Assembly: GCA_041391385.1 (NCBI GenBank)
Contig: JAWKOD010000005.1
Span: forward strand, 1 to 64,000
Origin: CANIGN01 sp041391385
Lineage (GTDB): Bacteria; Bdellovibrionota; UBA2428
Direction of reading: 5' to 3'
DNA length: 64,000 nucleotides
The notes beneath the pieces are model-generated. The model worked only from the letters and a program-made list of their open reading frames with translations, searched no databases and was not told the DNA's origin. Shown here piece by piece: positions 9,934-18,325 of this stretch (position 1 is the first letter of the stretch; each line of letters opens with the position of its first letter). The translations under genes were made by a program, and so were the position numbers.

Positions 9934-10002
9934 CCCTAGTAAAGAGATTGTAAGATGTTTTATTAGGACTTAAATGCTAATACACGCTTTCTAGGTGCAG
10001 CC

Positions 10003-11529
10003 ATGTTATTCAAATTTAAAATATTTATTTTATTTCTAGCTGCGTTTAGCTTTAATAGTTTCTTAGTAAATGCAAGCACAGAAAATTTCTTAAATTCTCG
10101 ATGCTCAAGAATGACTCCTAATCAAGATGAAATCAGCTTTAACGAAGAATTTAAATCGTTACTTTTAAACTCAGACTCAAAATTAGATTTTTATAAAAAA
10201 ATTAAAAACAGTAAGAAATTTAATTTTTTATCTAGAAGTTTTGTCCTTATGGGGCACAGCCGTAGTCTTGATAGTAAGAATGCCACTCCAGAATACCCCA
10301 GACAAATCAACTACGGCGGAAGTTTAGCTATTGCGACGGTAGACCACCCTAACCCTAAAAATGTCGATCAATCGCACTTAGTGGAAGGCATTGCTTATAT
10401 TAAAAAAAGTAGTGAAATAATGTTTTTTACTGCGGATTTCTCTCAAAGACCTTTAATTTTAGACACCAATCCTCAAGGCTGCCAAACTTGTCACCATGGT
10501 CGATACAATTGAGAAACCTATAATTCTTGGCCCGGCGCTATTTCGAGCAGAAGTGCCTATCAAAAAATAACCACCACAAAAAAATTAAACGAAGAGTCAT
10601 TGACCACACTTTTTAGCCAAATGTTTCAAAGAGATACAAATTATTTTGAAAATATTCGCGACTCCTTAGATGCCTATGGAGTACCCGAGTCTAAAGTTCC
10701 AGTTAGTTTAGACGCGAATAATTTAACCTCACTAATATTTAATAGTATTAAGCAGAACGACACTGATCTTCTTAAAACAATCCTGAACATAATGACATAT
10801 GATTTTGGCATTGCACTTAACTGGGATTCAAAAAACTCAGTATTATCTGTAAAAATTGAGACTGAACGAGAACTAGAAGGTATTTATAAAGAATTAGATT
10901 TCTCTTTTCCAGGCGGGAGTCCAAGAGATCTTAATGAATTTATTGCAAGAAACACTTACGATAAATTATTACACGACCTTAAAAAAACCAAAGGATTTGA
11001 AGCGAAAAAACACGCACTCTTGAGTGCCATTCTGGAATGTCCCAACACGGTAGAAACATTGGGAGAAAAAATATACACAGAACTTGGTGGTGAAAAAAGA
11101 TTTCAAATAATTAAGGCCGACACTCAATCACAGTTAGATTTCCAGTATTTTCGACGTGACCAGGCCAACAAGAAGTTAAGCGAAATAGGTTTTCCGGTTG
11201 AAAGTCACTCTAATGAAGCCGATAAAAGTGATTTAAATCGCTTAACATGGTTTCGATTTTTATTTGATAGCAGCGAATTTAAATTAGGAAAATATTCTCC
11301 AGTTAAACTAGGCCGCAGAAAAGGAATCAGTTATGGATTTTCACATATTGGCGCTGGAGCAGGTGGATTAATCGAATTTGTATGTCTCTTAGCTCCAGAA
11401 ATTGCACAATCTAATGACAATGCAAGCTTTTTAGTTGATGAAAACTTATATGCCAGAGGACGAACCGAACTGGACAACAAGTCAAAGGAAGAAACTTGCA
11501 AAAGGTTGGCACAATTGAGTCGACTTTAA
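10003..11529 (+). pseudogene. Secreted cytochrome-c-like protein gene interrupted by in-frame TGA
   Basis: Residues 1-169 start with a signal peptide and end with the haem-attachment motif CQTCH followed by HGRYN. A TGA at 10510-10512 then stops the frame, but the same frame continues at once with ETYNSWPGAISSRSAYQK and runs open to 11529. Read through, the product is 508 residues. The simplest reading is a nonsense mutation (for example TGG to TGA) in one gene. The downstream half (from 10600) has an alternative TTG start but no clear ribosome binding site. The C-terminal part matches no domain I recognise; function unknown. Confidence 0.7.
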
Positions 11530-11716
11530 ATCATGGACCCACTCCGCGTTAGAAAAGTGTATTAGTTTGTTTTTTTTCCTTTCGTCTGAATTTTTATTTT
11601 CATTAAAGAAGGTAAATTACTTGTCGATCTTAAAGCCAGCAAGTTTCTGTTGTTCTGACAAAGTAATACTTTTGGGTAACAGATAGAGTCAAAGCAGTGG
11701 CTTAGCTATCAGCGAG

Positions 11717-12286
11717 TTAAATAGAAATGACTTCAACAAGTTCTGGGATTTCTTGGCGCAATCGGTTTTCAATTCCCATTTTCAAAGTAGCCGTGGAAGA
11801 AGGACAACCAGAACAAGCTCCCTTCATGGCCAGAAACAAAATACCATCTTCGTATTTTTCAAATGTAATATCCCCACCATCCATAGCTACAGAAGGACGA
11901 ATTTCTTTGTCTAAAATGTCGATAATTTTCTTTTCAATGTCGCTTAAGTTCTCCCGATTGACATCGCTCTTTAAAGCTTCCGGCTTGACGGCTTGCTCCC
12001 CACTTTTGATGAAATCTTTAATAGTGGAAATAACTTCATCATTAAGTTCCGTTAAACGATCGTGATTTACTAAAGTGACAGTGACAAAGTTGTTGCCGAT
12101 CATCACCGAAACTATACCTTCTAATTTAAATAATAGATCAGCCAGAGGGCTATTTCCATTTACAGCTGCAGCATCTTTAAAATTAGCGGCACCAGCATCC
12201 ATTAAAGCTGGGTTAGTCAGATACTTTAATGAATTAGGATTGGGAGTAAATTCCAGATCTACAGTCACATCATCAATTAGACTCAT
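11717..12286 (-). CDS. nfuA: NfuA-like Fe-S cluster carrier
   Basis: A 189-residue protein with two domains. The N-terminal ~90 residues match the Nfu/scaffold N domain (EFTPNPNSLKYL near the start). The C-terminal NifU domain (about 110-189) has DGGDITF and the cluster-ligating CxxC in GACSGCPSS. It transfers assembled Fe-S clusters to client enzymes in the cytoplasm. The client here could include lipoyl synthase, which is not in the window. It lies downstream of a truncated ribD on the same strand. Confidence in the family is high. Confidence 0.9.
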   Translation of the reverse strand: MSLIDDVTVDLEFTPNPNSLKYLTNPALMDAGAANFKDAAAVNGNSPLADLLFKLEGIVSVMIGNNFVTVTLVNHDRLTELNDEVISTIKDFIKSGEQAVKPEALKSDVNRENLSDIEKKIIDILDKEIRPSVAMDGGDITFEKYEDGILFLAMKGACSGCPSSTATLKMGIENRLRQEIPELVEVISI

Positions 12287-12327
12287 CGTCCCTTATACAT
12301 GCCTTTTTGAGACTCCAAAAGCAAGGT

Positions 12328-12588
12328 TTATTTACGTAGAGGTTGGAGAATAAGAAGTATGTTTTCTTCATCTATCTTCTCAAGATCATTGATTTTTACT
12401 TGATAGCCGGGAAGAATGCCTTGGCCAATTTGAGACAAAGCGGAACCCCCATAAGAAGGTGATTGTCCCAGAAACTTAGCCCCAAAATAAAGCCAGATTT
12501 CATCCACGGGAAATTCATTCAACACCAAGGAAGAAAAATTGGGACCGGCTTCCACCAATAAATCATAATGACCGTTATCAAAAATGCG
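12328..12588 (-). pseudogene. ribD: C-terminal fragment of riboflavin deaminase/reductase RibD
   Basis: Reads DLLVEAGPNFSSLVLNEFP then VDEIWLYFGAKFLG, the C-terminal reductase motif of RibD (usual form VEGGPTL..., DEL.LY.APKLLG). RibD catalyses deamination and reduction steps in riboflavin synthesis. Everything upstream of about 12588 is replaced by an IS91-family remnant, so the deaminase domain is missing here. I see no matching N-terminal part elsewhere in the window. Either the gene was inactivated by the insertion or this is a second, dispensable copy. Confidence 0.8.
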
Positions 12589-13393
12589 TTTTTCCATGCA
12601 CGCTGCCGTTAGCACATGGAGCACCAACAAGGCACGCCTTGAACAACTGGTGCGCTACACAGCCCGCCCCGCTGTCTCTGAGGAAAGACTCTCTGAAGTA
12701 AATGGTGACATCCACTACCGTCTCAAATCTCCATGGACGGACGGCTCAACACATGTTGTTTTCACCCCTCTTGAATTCTTAGAAAAGTTAGCAGCTCTTA
12801 TTCCCCCGCCTCGGATCCATTTAACCAGGTTTCACGGAATTCTCGTCCGCACCCAAGTACAGAAAGTTCGTTGTGCCGCAAATTGTGGAAGAAGAAAACA
12901 ACTCGACACCGAAAAATCCCTCGAAGTCGAGCAATCTGATGCGAATATTGGTGCTAATGGGAAACGCATCTCTTGGGCTAAGCTCCTCTCTCGCGTCTTC
13001 GCCCTCGACATGACAAATTGCAACTGTGGCGGACAAATGCGAGCCATTTCAGCCGTCATCAAGCAAGATGTTGTGGTAAAAATACTCACCCACCTCGGCC
13101 TCCCTGCTCGCGCTCCGCCAATATCTGAAAGCAAATTCCAAAGACAAGGAGATTTCTGGGATCAAACTCCACATTACGACGACTCCCAAATCATCTGAAC
13201 CCCTCTCGGGCCCAGCTCCGCTTTGCCTAAAACCCTACCTATCCAGCCACACCCCACTACCATTCACTTCTACCATCGGCTGCTTGCCTATATAAAGCCC
13301 AAGTCTGATGACCAAAGAACAATTCTCCAACTCTACGTCAACCGAGCGCCCTCAAAATACCGACTCAAACCCCCTTTGTTTCTCCTATCCTCT
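12588..13393 (+). mobile_element. IS91-family remnant A (3' part of transposase plus right end)
   Basis: The plus-strand frame 12584-13198 carries the Y2-transposase C-terminal region: HAAVSTWSTNKARLEQLVRY, LEFLEKLAALIPPPR, RFHGIL, LLSRVFALDM and a zinc-ligand-like CNCGGQMR. About 195 bp of non-coding tail follow. The N-terminal catalytic half is missing. The left end cuts ribD and the right end cuts a phage-type integrase gene. The right end is the same as in copy B at 18029 and close to that of copy C. Confidence 0.88.
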
Positions 13394-13945
13394 AAGTGTG
13401 AGAATTTCAGGCTTCTTATGCACCTCTTTTTTTAGAACCACTTCTAGAGCTGGATTTCGCTGTAGTCGTGGCAGTCTCCCACTTTGAATTCCGAAATCAA
13501 AGATCGTTCGTAAGATTGTACGAAGTTTTTTACGATGATTGTGGCAGCGCCCCTTAGTGCGAATCTCTTCAAAAATCCGCGTTACCTCAAAAGCATTCAA
13601 GTCCATGGCAGGACGCTTTAAGAAATCCCCAAACCACAGTTTCACGGATGACAAATAGTCGTCATGTATTTGTTGTGATCGAAGGCCCGGAGTAACTTTC
13701 ACTCCCATTTCGTAGTGATACCATTCATCAAGAAGATCGCAGAAAAGAACCCCGCGAGACTCAAGACTAATAATCTTTCTTTCACACTCCTTATGGAGCT
13801 TTTGCTCTTCGCGTTCGGCCTCCGCTCGAGAGCGGAAGCCTTTCTTTTGGCGAGTGATGCGGATATTCGGGTTGGTTTTGGACCTTAGAAAAACACGAAC
13901 GGTAAAAGTAGGGGCGGCGCTTTCATTTTTGTTTTCAGTAATCAT
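13394..13945 (-). pseudogene. N-terminal half of a tyrosine integrase, cut by IS91 remnant A
   Basis: The 184 genuine residues include an AP2-like arm (TRQKKGFRSRAEAEREEQ) and an N-terminal SAM-like core-binding region typical of phage or ICE integrases. The catalytic domain is absent because the frame runs into the IS91 copy; the last two residues and the stop come from IS sequence. It overlaps the upstream excisionase-like gene by 4 bp (ATGA). A separate integrase C-terminal fragment at 22057-22257 could be its other half. Confidence 0.75.
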
Positions 13946-14343
13946 AGGGCAATTCTCCTGTGTCTTGTTTGCGACATCAGGAAGCGATCCAATTCTTCGC
14001 GATCAAAGCGCAGAATTCTGCCGAGCTTTGTGCAAGGAATTTGTCTGCGATACACAAGATTGCGAAGGGCTCCCAAAGATGGAAGCCTTAAATACGCCAC
14101 CGCCTCTTCACTGTTTAACCACTTCAAGTTTTCAAAGAACACACGCGATATCGTAGAGCTGGTATTGTCTTGGACAACTGTGGAATCGCGTTTGAACTGC
14201 GTTAATCTTAGCGCCTTATGTTGTTGCTTTCGAGTACAAATTCCCGATCGCACTGCGTTGTTTGGAAGTCCTTGTTCCCCTTCTTTGTTTTCTTGTTCTC
14301 TGTCCTCTTCTTCCTTTTTATTTATATCATTTCCATTCATCAT
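13942..14343 (-). CDS. Excisionase-like helix-turn-helix protein
   Basis: The C-terminal ~60 residues read WLNSEEAVAYLRLPS, then LRNLVYRRQIPCTKLGR and RFDREELDRFL, a typical HTH_17/excisionase DNA-binding domain. The N-terminal part is Glu/Lys-rich linker. I place the start at the MM pair (14343) because the nested inverted repeat 14349-14458 lies just upstream; a longer frame to 14511 would translate that palindrome. It overlaps the integrase start by 4 bp, the usual xis-int layout, so it probably controls the direction of recombination of the former element. Confidence 0.7.
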   Translation of the reverse strand: MMNGNDINKKEEEDREQENKEGEQGLPNNAVRSGICTRKQQHKALRLTQFKRDSTVVQDNTSSTISRVFFENLKWLNSEEAVAYLRLPSLGALRNLVYRRQIPCTKLGRILRFDREELDRFLMSQTRHRRIAL

Positions 14344-14348
14344 CCTTA

Positions 14349-14458
14349 CCCCACGGCTCCTGTCTTGAATGTTTTCGTTTTGCTGACCACTCTCTCTCGT
14401 AGGGGGAGGGTGGTCAGCAAATGCGTAGCAAGAGAACTTCAAGGCAGGAGCCGTGGGG
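14349..14458. repeat. Nested inverted repeat upstream of the excisionase-like gene
   Basis: Outer arms of 21 bp (14349-14369 and 14438-14458) match with one mismatch. Inner arms of 12 bp (TTTGCTGACCAC and GTGGTCAGCAAA, 14379-14390 and 14410-14421) match perfectly. Together they can form a long cruciform or RNA hairpin at the 5' end of the xis-int operon. Possible roles are autoregulation, an arm-type binding site, or a replication/transfer origin. Confidence 0.75.
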
Positions 14459-14514
14459 ATTTCCTTAGTTTCTGGTTGTTTAGGTGCACAAACTGATAAA
14501 ATTTCAGACATTCA

Positions 14515-14553
14515 AAGACTCCGAAGTGCTTTCGGACCCTAATTCGGAGTCTT
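14515..14553 (+). terminator. Hairpin with T-rich tail (terminator-like)
   Basis: Perfect 11-bp arms AAGACTCCGAA and TTCGGAGTCTT are followed on the plus strand by GTTCTTTTT. No plus-strand gene ends here, so it may insulate the xis-int operon or act as a regulatory hairpin for the minus-strand genes. Confidence 0.4.
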
Positions 14554-14584
14554 GTTCTTTTTCATACTCAAGGGTAGCTGATTT

Positions 14585-14866
14585 TCATCTGTAAAAGTAA
14601 GGCCATGCGTTTACATCTGCAATGAAACCAATGACAGCAAAAAGGCAGAACTTTATGCTAAAGGTATGAGAGAGAAATCCTCTAGTACTTTGCCAAAAAG
14701 TGGGAGTTTCTATCCAGTGGTAGTCAAAAATTGATAGCCCGTAGTTGTAGTAACCAGTAAGAGAGATGAGCAGATACATAATGGAGGTTGCAGTGAAGCT
14801 AAGCGGCAGGGAGATAATAGCATGCAAGATTTGCATGCTTTCATATTTTCTATAGACATTTTTCAT
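14585..14866 (-). CDS. Small membrane protein of unknown function
   Basis: A 93-residue protein with about two to three hydrophobic segments (HAIISLPLSFTATSIMYLLIS and FCLFAVIGFIADV regions) and few charged residues. It overlaps the end of the replication-relaxation gene by 17 bp on the same strand, so the two are probably translated from one message. Its place in a mobile region suggests a plasmid or ICE origin, but no family is recognised. Confidence 0.5.
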   Translation of the reverse strand: MKNVYRKYESMQILHAIISLPLSFTATSIMYLLISLTGYYNYGLSIFDYHWIETPTFWQSTRGFLSHTFSIKFCLFAVIGFIADVNAWPYFYR

Positions 14867-15593
14867 TTACATTTTCCTTTGTTTTGTTTGTTTTTTGTTC
14901 CTCCAATTTGCTTTGGTCACATAGAAACTCATCAAGTAAGCTAAACTCAAAGCGGCCTGAGCTTTCACTTACAGATGAGAATTCCCTTAATATGCGACCA
15001 AGTTTAGTTTCAATAGCAGTAGTGCCAAGCACATAAATAATTTTATCAAAGTCAGAAGTTAGATAATCAAGCATGAGTTTTCTGTAGCGAGTGCTAGATT
15101 TTGCAGTTAGTTCAAGCTCAATGGCCCAACTTTTCCCATCAATCTTGGCAATAAGATCAGGCACAATGTGGTGGGTTTTGCAGGCTATACCCGCACGTTC
15201 GCCTGTAAGTACAATCATTTTTGGATGTTTCTCTTTTAATTTTTCGGCAATCTCTACAAGTAGAAGATCATGCGGAAGTTCAGCAGTGTTGAGTATTTTA
15301 AGCCTAGAATTACCTGCAAAGTTAGTTTTAGTTTGCACAACTCTTAATCCCTTTTGTGTAAGAGTCACCACGGTGCCCACATTTTTGGGCACCTTGTGAT
15401 GTATCAATGTGCCCACACGCTGCTTAGAAATAAAGCCTGCTGTATGTAGTTTGCTGAGTCTTTCTGAACAAATGGAGGGGGCTAATTTTGCAAAATGCCT
15501 TCTCCCTATTTGCTCAAGTGACATAACATTAAAACAGTTAATATCTTTAAGAAGTGCATGGTCGCGCATCATCAAACGCACAAACTTAGACAT
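14850..15593 (-). CDS. Replication-relaxation-like mobile-element protein
   Basis: About 247 residues from the internal ATG at 15593 (MSKFVRLMMRDHALL), preceded by a purine-rich stretch. The open frame extends to 15680, but that part runs toward IS91 debris. An N-terminal winged-helix-like region (SLEQIGRRHFAKL, LTQKGLRVVQ) is followed by HDLLLVEIAEKL, PDLIAKIDGKSWAIELELT and STRYRKLMLDYL. This arrangement matches the replication-relaxation family of plasmids and integrative elements, whose members pair with relaxases or replication proteins. No relaxase gene survives nearby. Confidence 0.6.
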   Translation of the reverse strand: MSKFVRLMMRDHALLKDINCFNVMSLEQIGRRHFAKLAPSICSERLSKLHTAGFISKQRVGTLIHHKVPKNVGTVVTLTQKGLRVVQTKTNFAGNSRLKILNTAELPHDLLLVEIAEKLKEKHPKMIVLTGERAGIACKTHHIVPDLIAKIDGKSWAIELELTAKSSTRYRKLMLDYLTSDFDKIIYVLGTTAIETKLGRILREFSSVSESSGRFEFSLLDEFLCDQSKLEEQKTNKTKENVNEKCL

Positions 15594-15875
15594 TCTTTTG
15601 CTCTCTTTGATATCTTTCAAATTGAATGACAGAGGTGAAGTTGCCGTCGCTTGTTGGAAGATGAAGCACGCCTTGACCATTGGTGAAGTTCTTTAGCTTG
15701 TTTGGATGAACCTTGTATTCTTCCACCTCTCGCACTGAAGCTTGACCCGTGCGACGACTTCCCGCAAGCCAGCCAGCATCTTCAACTCGCTCAGTTTTAC
15801 GCTCTGATCCCTTGGTGCCGATGTGTCTTGCGTAAAAGTCCGCAGTGTCTGGATCATTAAGTCCCAGTAGGCATT

Positions 15876-16270
15876 GTGGGTTGTGCCATCAGACCATGGG
15901 CTCTTGAGGCGATAATGGATATCCCCGTTACTTGCTTGGGAGAGTCTTTCTTCGCTAACAGCAGGCCGAGCAGTATAACGCACAAGCTGTTCAAGTTTTG
16001 CCTTATTCGTGCTCCAAGCACTTACTGCTGCATGCAGAGAGAATCCCACAAAGCTTACAGCCATGGGGCCTGTGAGCTTGGGCTCACTTTGCAAGTAATC
16101 ACATTCCAGCTGCTCGATGAGGCGACGAACGTTTTGGCCTTTGCGAATTCCAAGTGCGATTTTGTTTTGAGTACTAGCTGCTTGAATGCCAGCAAGCGGG
16201 TCATCAGCATCACTGGTATTTGCGATAACGTCGTGCCCAGATTCGTCTTGCTCAGAATGGGCTTTTCTGG
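15876..16270 (-). mobile_element. IS91-family remnant D (middle part of transposase)
   Basis: Minus-strand translation gives LAGIQAAS, then IALGIRKGQNVRRLIEQLE, then FVGFSLHAAVSAWSTNK and PAVSEERLSQAS up to SPWSDGTTH, the central part of an IS91-type transposase. It covers sequence upstream of what remains in copies A-C and differs from A by scattered substitutions, so it is a related but distinct element. After TTH the frame runs into unrelated sequence, and both ends are broken. The right boundary near 16270 is approximate. Confidence 0.75.
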
Positions 16271-16497
16271 GCTATGCCGTATTTGCTTTGGAATTCTTTC
16301 TTCTTTTCTATTGGCGAAAATGCTTTATCCACCTGTTTCGTGATTTTTCCAAAGACATTAAAAAAGATCGTGTCACCTGGACTAAAGAAGAAGTAGTTAT
16401 AAAAGAATAACGTGAAGGGTTTGGTACCAGCGACGAGAGATTTAACCATACTTTAACAATTCTCGATTCATTCCTACGCTAAGATAAATAAAGCAAT

Positions 16498-16662
16498 ATG
16501 TACGCGTTTGTTATTTTGTTTCTTGTCTTAAGCGCATGTAGCGCTGAAATAAAAACTAGCAAAAAACCTTCCTTAGCCCCAGAAGCTCAAGCCCTTACAC
16601 CTAACCCCGCTGAAGTTGCCCAAGAAGAAGAGGCGCTTCTAAACATTATCCAAGAGGATTAA
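16498..16662 (+). CDS. Small lipoprotein (54 aa)
   Basis: Starts MYAFVILFLVLSACSAEIK: a short charged-poor signal with lipobox LSAC, then a Pro/Ala/Glu-rich tail ending IIQED. It ends 5 bp before the next start codon, so it is likely co-expressed with the secreted protein that follows. The upstream stretch 16271-16497 holds no gene I can support. Function unknown. Confidence 0.55.
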   Translation: MYAFVILFLVLSACSAEIKTSKKPSLAPEAQALTPNPAEVAQEEEALLNIIQED

Positions 16663-16667
16663 ATAAA

Positions 16668-17096
16668 ATGAAAAAGACACCTATACTAGTGGCCCTACTT
16701 TTGCTTACGACCGTAAAAGTTTCTATGGCTTGCTCCCCTCCTTCTGGACAGGTTACCTATGAACTAACAGAACAAGACAAAGCCAGAGCCTACATTCAAA
16801 CAGGTGGCGTTATTGTAATTGGAAAACATACAACAAACCAAACAGAGCTTTCTAATAACCCAGGCCTTTGTCCCAATGGGTTTGGTGTAGTCCTAAGACC
16901 TAAAGATGGAGAAACTGCGCATGCAAAAAATTACAATGTCGCAATACGTGACTGCACTAAACTGTTTCAACTTTATTTAGTTTCTTCACAAAAGTTTAAA
17001 TTTACTATCATGACCGATTATGGCGATGAAGGGGATGGAGTTCCACTTTGCACTCTAAGCTTAAGTCCTAACCAGGAATTATCCCGCCCAATCTAA
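16668..17096 (+). CDS. Secreted Cys-containing protein of unknown function
   Basis: A 142-residue protein with a clear signal peptide (MKKTPILVALLLLTTVKVSMA, cleavage before CSPP). The mature part has four Cys (CSPP, GLCP, RDCTK, LCTL) that could form two disulfides, fitting a periplasmic or secreted fold; a lipidated Cys right after the signal is less likely because the preceding SMA is not a classic lipobox. It follows a 54-residue lipoprotein by 5 bp. I do not recognise the family. Confidence 0.6.
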   Translation: MKKTPILVALLLLTTVKVSMACSPPSGQVTYELTEQDKARAYIQTGGVIVIGKHTTNQTELSNNPGLCPNGFGVVLRPKDGETAHAKNYNVAIRDCTKLFQLYLVSSQKFKFTIMTDYGDEGDGVPLCTLSLSPNQELSRPI

Positions 17097-17109
17097 ATCA
17101 TCCGATTTG

Positions 17110-17399
17110 CTAAAAGTATTTTTTGCGTTTACTGGAAGGCAATATCGCCAAAGCATCGCGATATTTCGCTACCGTTCTACGAGCAATCTCAATTTTATCG
17201 GACTTGAGCATTTCTACAATTTCTTGGTCACTTAAAGGGCGCTTGGGATCTTCGCTCGAAACAATCTCTTTAATTTTTGCTTTAACCGAGGCACTCGCTA
17301 AATCGTCGCCCCCGTCGGAGCGCTTAATCGCAGAGTTAAAAAAGTATTTTAGCTCAAAAATTCCGTGCGGAGTATGGGCATATTTATTGGTCGTCACCC
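17110..17399 (-). pseudogene. rpoN: C-terminal fragment of sigma-54 factor RpoN
   Basis: The minus strand reads VTTNKYAHTPHGIFELKYFF, then LSDQEIVEMLKSD and the RpoN box ARRTVAKYR, ending in SSKRKKYF. This is the promoter -24 recognition domain of sigma-54. Upstream of about 17399 the gene is replaced by an IS91 remnant, so the activator-interacting and core-binding regions are missing. No other rpoN sequence is in the window. If it is the only copy, sigma-54 transcription would be lost; a second rpoN elsewhere is quite possible. Confidence 0.88.
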
Positions 17400-18029
17400 G
17401 CTCTTGAATTCTTAGAAAAGTTAGCAGCTCTTATTCCCCCGCCTCGGATCCATTTAACCAGGTTTCACGGAATTCTCGCTCCGCACTCCAAGTACAGAAA
17501 GTTCGTTGTGCCGCAAATTGTGGAAGAAGAAAACAACTCGGACACCGAAAAATCCCTCGAAGTCGAGCAATCTGATGCGAATATTGGTGCTAATGGGAAA
17601 CGCATCTCTTGGGCTAAGCTCCTCTCTCGCGTCTTCGCCCTCGACATGACAAATTGCAACTGTGGCGGACAAATGCGAGCCATTTCAGCCGTCATCAAGC
17701 AAGATGTTGTGGTAAAAATACTCACCCACCTCGGCCTCCCTGCTCGCGCTCCGCCAATATCTGAAAGCAAATTCCAAAGACAAGGAGATTTCTGGGATCA
17801 AACTCCACATTACGACGACTCCCAAATCATCTGAACCCCTCTCGGGCCCAGCTCCGCTTTGCCTAAAACCCTACCTATCCAGCCACACCCCACTACCATT
17901 CACTTCTACCATCGGCTGCTTGCCTATATAAAGCCCAAGTCTGATGACCAAAGAACAATTCTCCAACTCTACGTCAACCGAGCGCCCTCAAAATACCGAC
18001 TCAAACCCCCTTTGTTTCTCCTATCCTCT
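17400..18029 (+). mobile_element. IS91-family remnant B
   Basis: Nearly identical to remnant A from LEFLEKLAAL to the right end, but about 180 bp shorter on the left. The left end joins rpoN; the right end (CTATCCTCT at 18021-18029) is the same as in A. A 2-base difference from A near SDTEKSLEVE changes the frame locally, so it is non-functional. Confidence 0.88.
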
Positions 18030-18069
18030 TCTATAGTTTCGGAAGAAACTATTTCACCCTCATCAATTA

Positions 18070-18325
18070 ATGCCAGATGAACAACTTATAGACAATTATA
18101 GAAGTCCCAAGATGGGCATTGCTTAATCGAGGCTACAGGTTGGTTTACAGACGAATCGCTGAATAATTGGCTAGCAGACAGGACAGAAACAAAAGGGGGC
18201 CCTTTTATTTATTCGGATCTATGCATAGAATTGGCGTTAAGCTTGTGTGCGCAGTTTTCCTTAGCACTTAGATCCACGCAAGAATTTTTAGAACAGTTGA
18301 TAGACTACGATTTCAATAAAAAGCA
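18070..18325 (+). mobile_element. Remnant of an IS5-family (DDE) transposase gene
   Basis: Plus-strand frames give PDEQLIDNYRSPK, then WALLNRG in a second frame, then GWFTDESLNNWLADRTE, and IYSDLCIELALSLCAQF followed by ALRSTQEFLEQLIDYD. This is the N-terminal pattern of IS5/IS903-type transposases (NRGSLT.WF, SDLAIE..L.LR..F.LPLR.TEGFL). It is truncated at both ends and has at least two frameshifts. It touches IS91 remnant B on the left and the end of the peptidase gene on the right. Confidence 0.7.

Noticed and set aside
10510..10512. Selenocysteine at the in-frame TGA
   Set aside because: No SECIS-like hairpin is evident right after the TGA and no selenocysteine genes are in the window; the residue position is not a redox site.
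12821..13134. Minus-strand frames repeated in all IS91 copies
   Set aside because: They are antisense to the transposase coding sequence and recur only because the element is repeated.
16252..16449. 65-codon minus-strand frame next to IS91 remnant D
   Set aside because: It spans the broken element boundary and has an aromatic-rich, random-looking sequence without a ribosome binding site.
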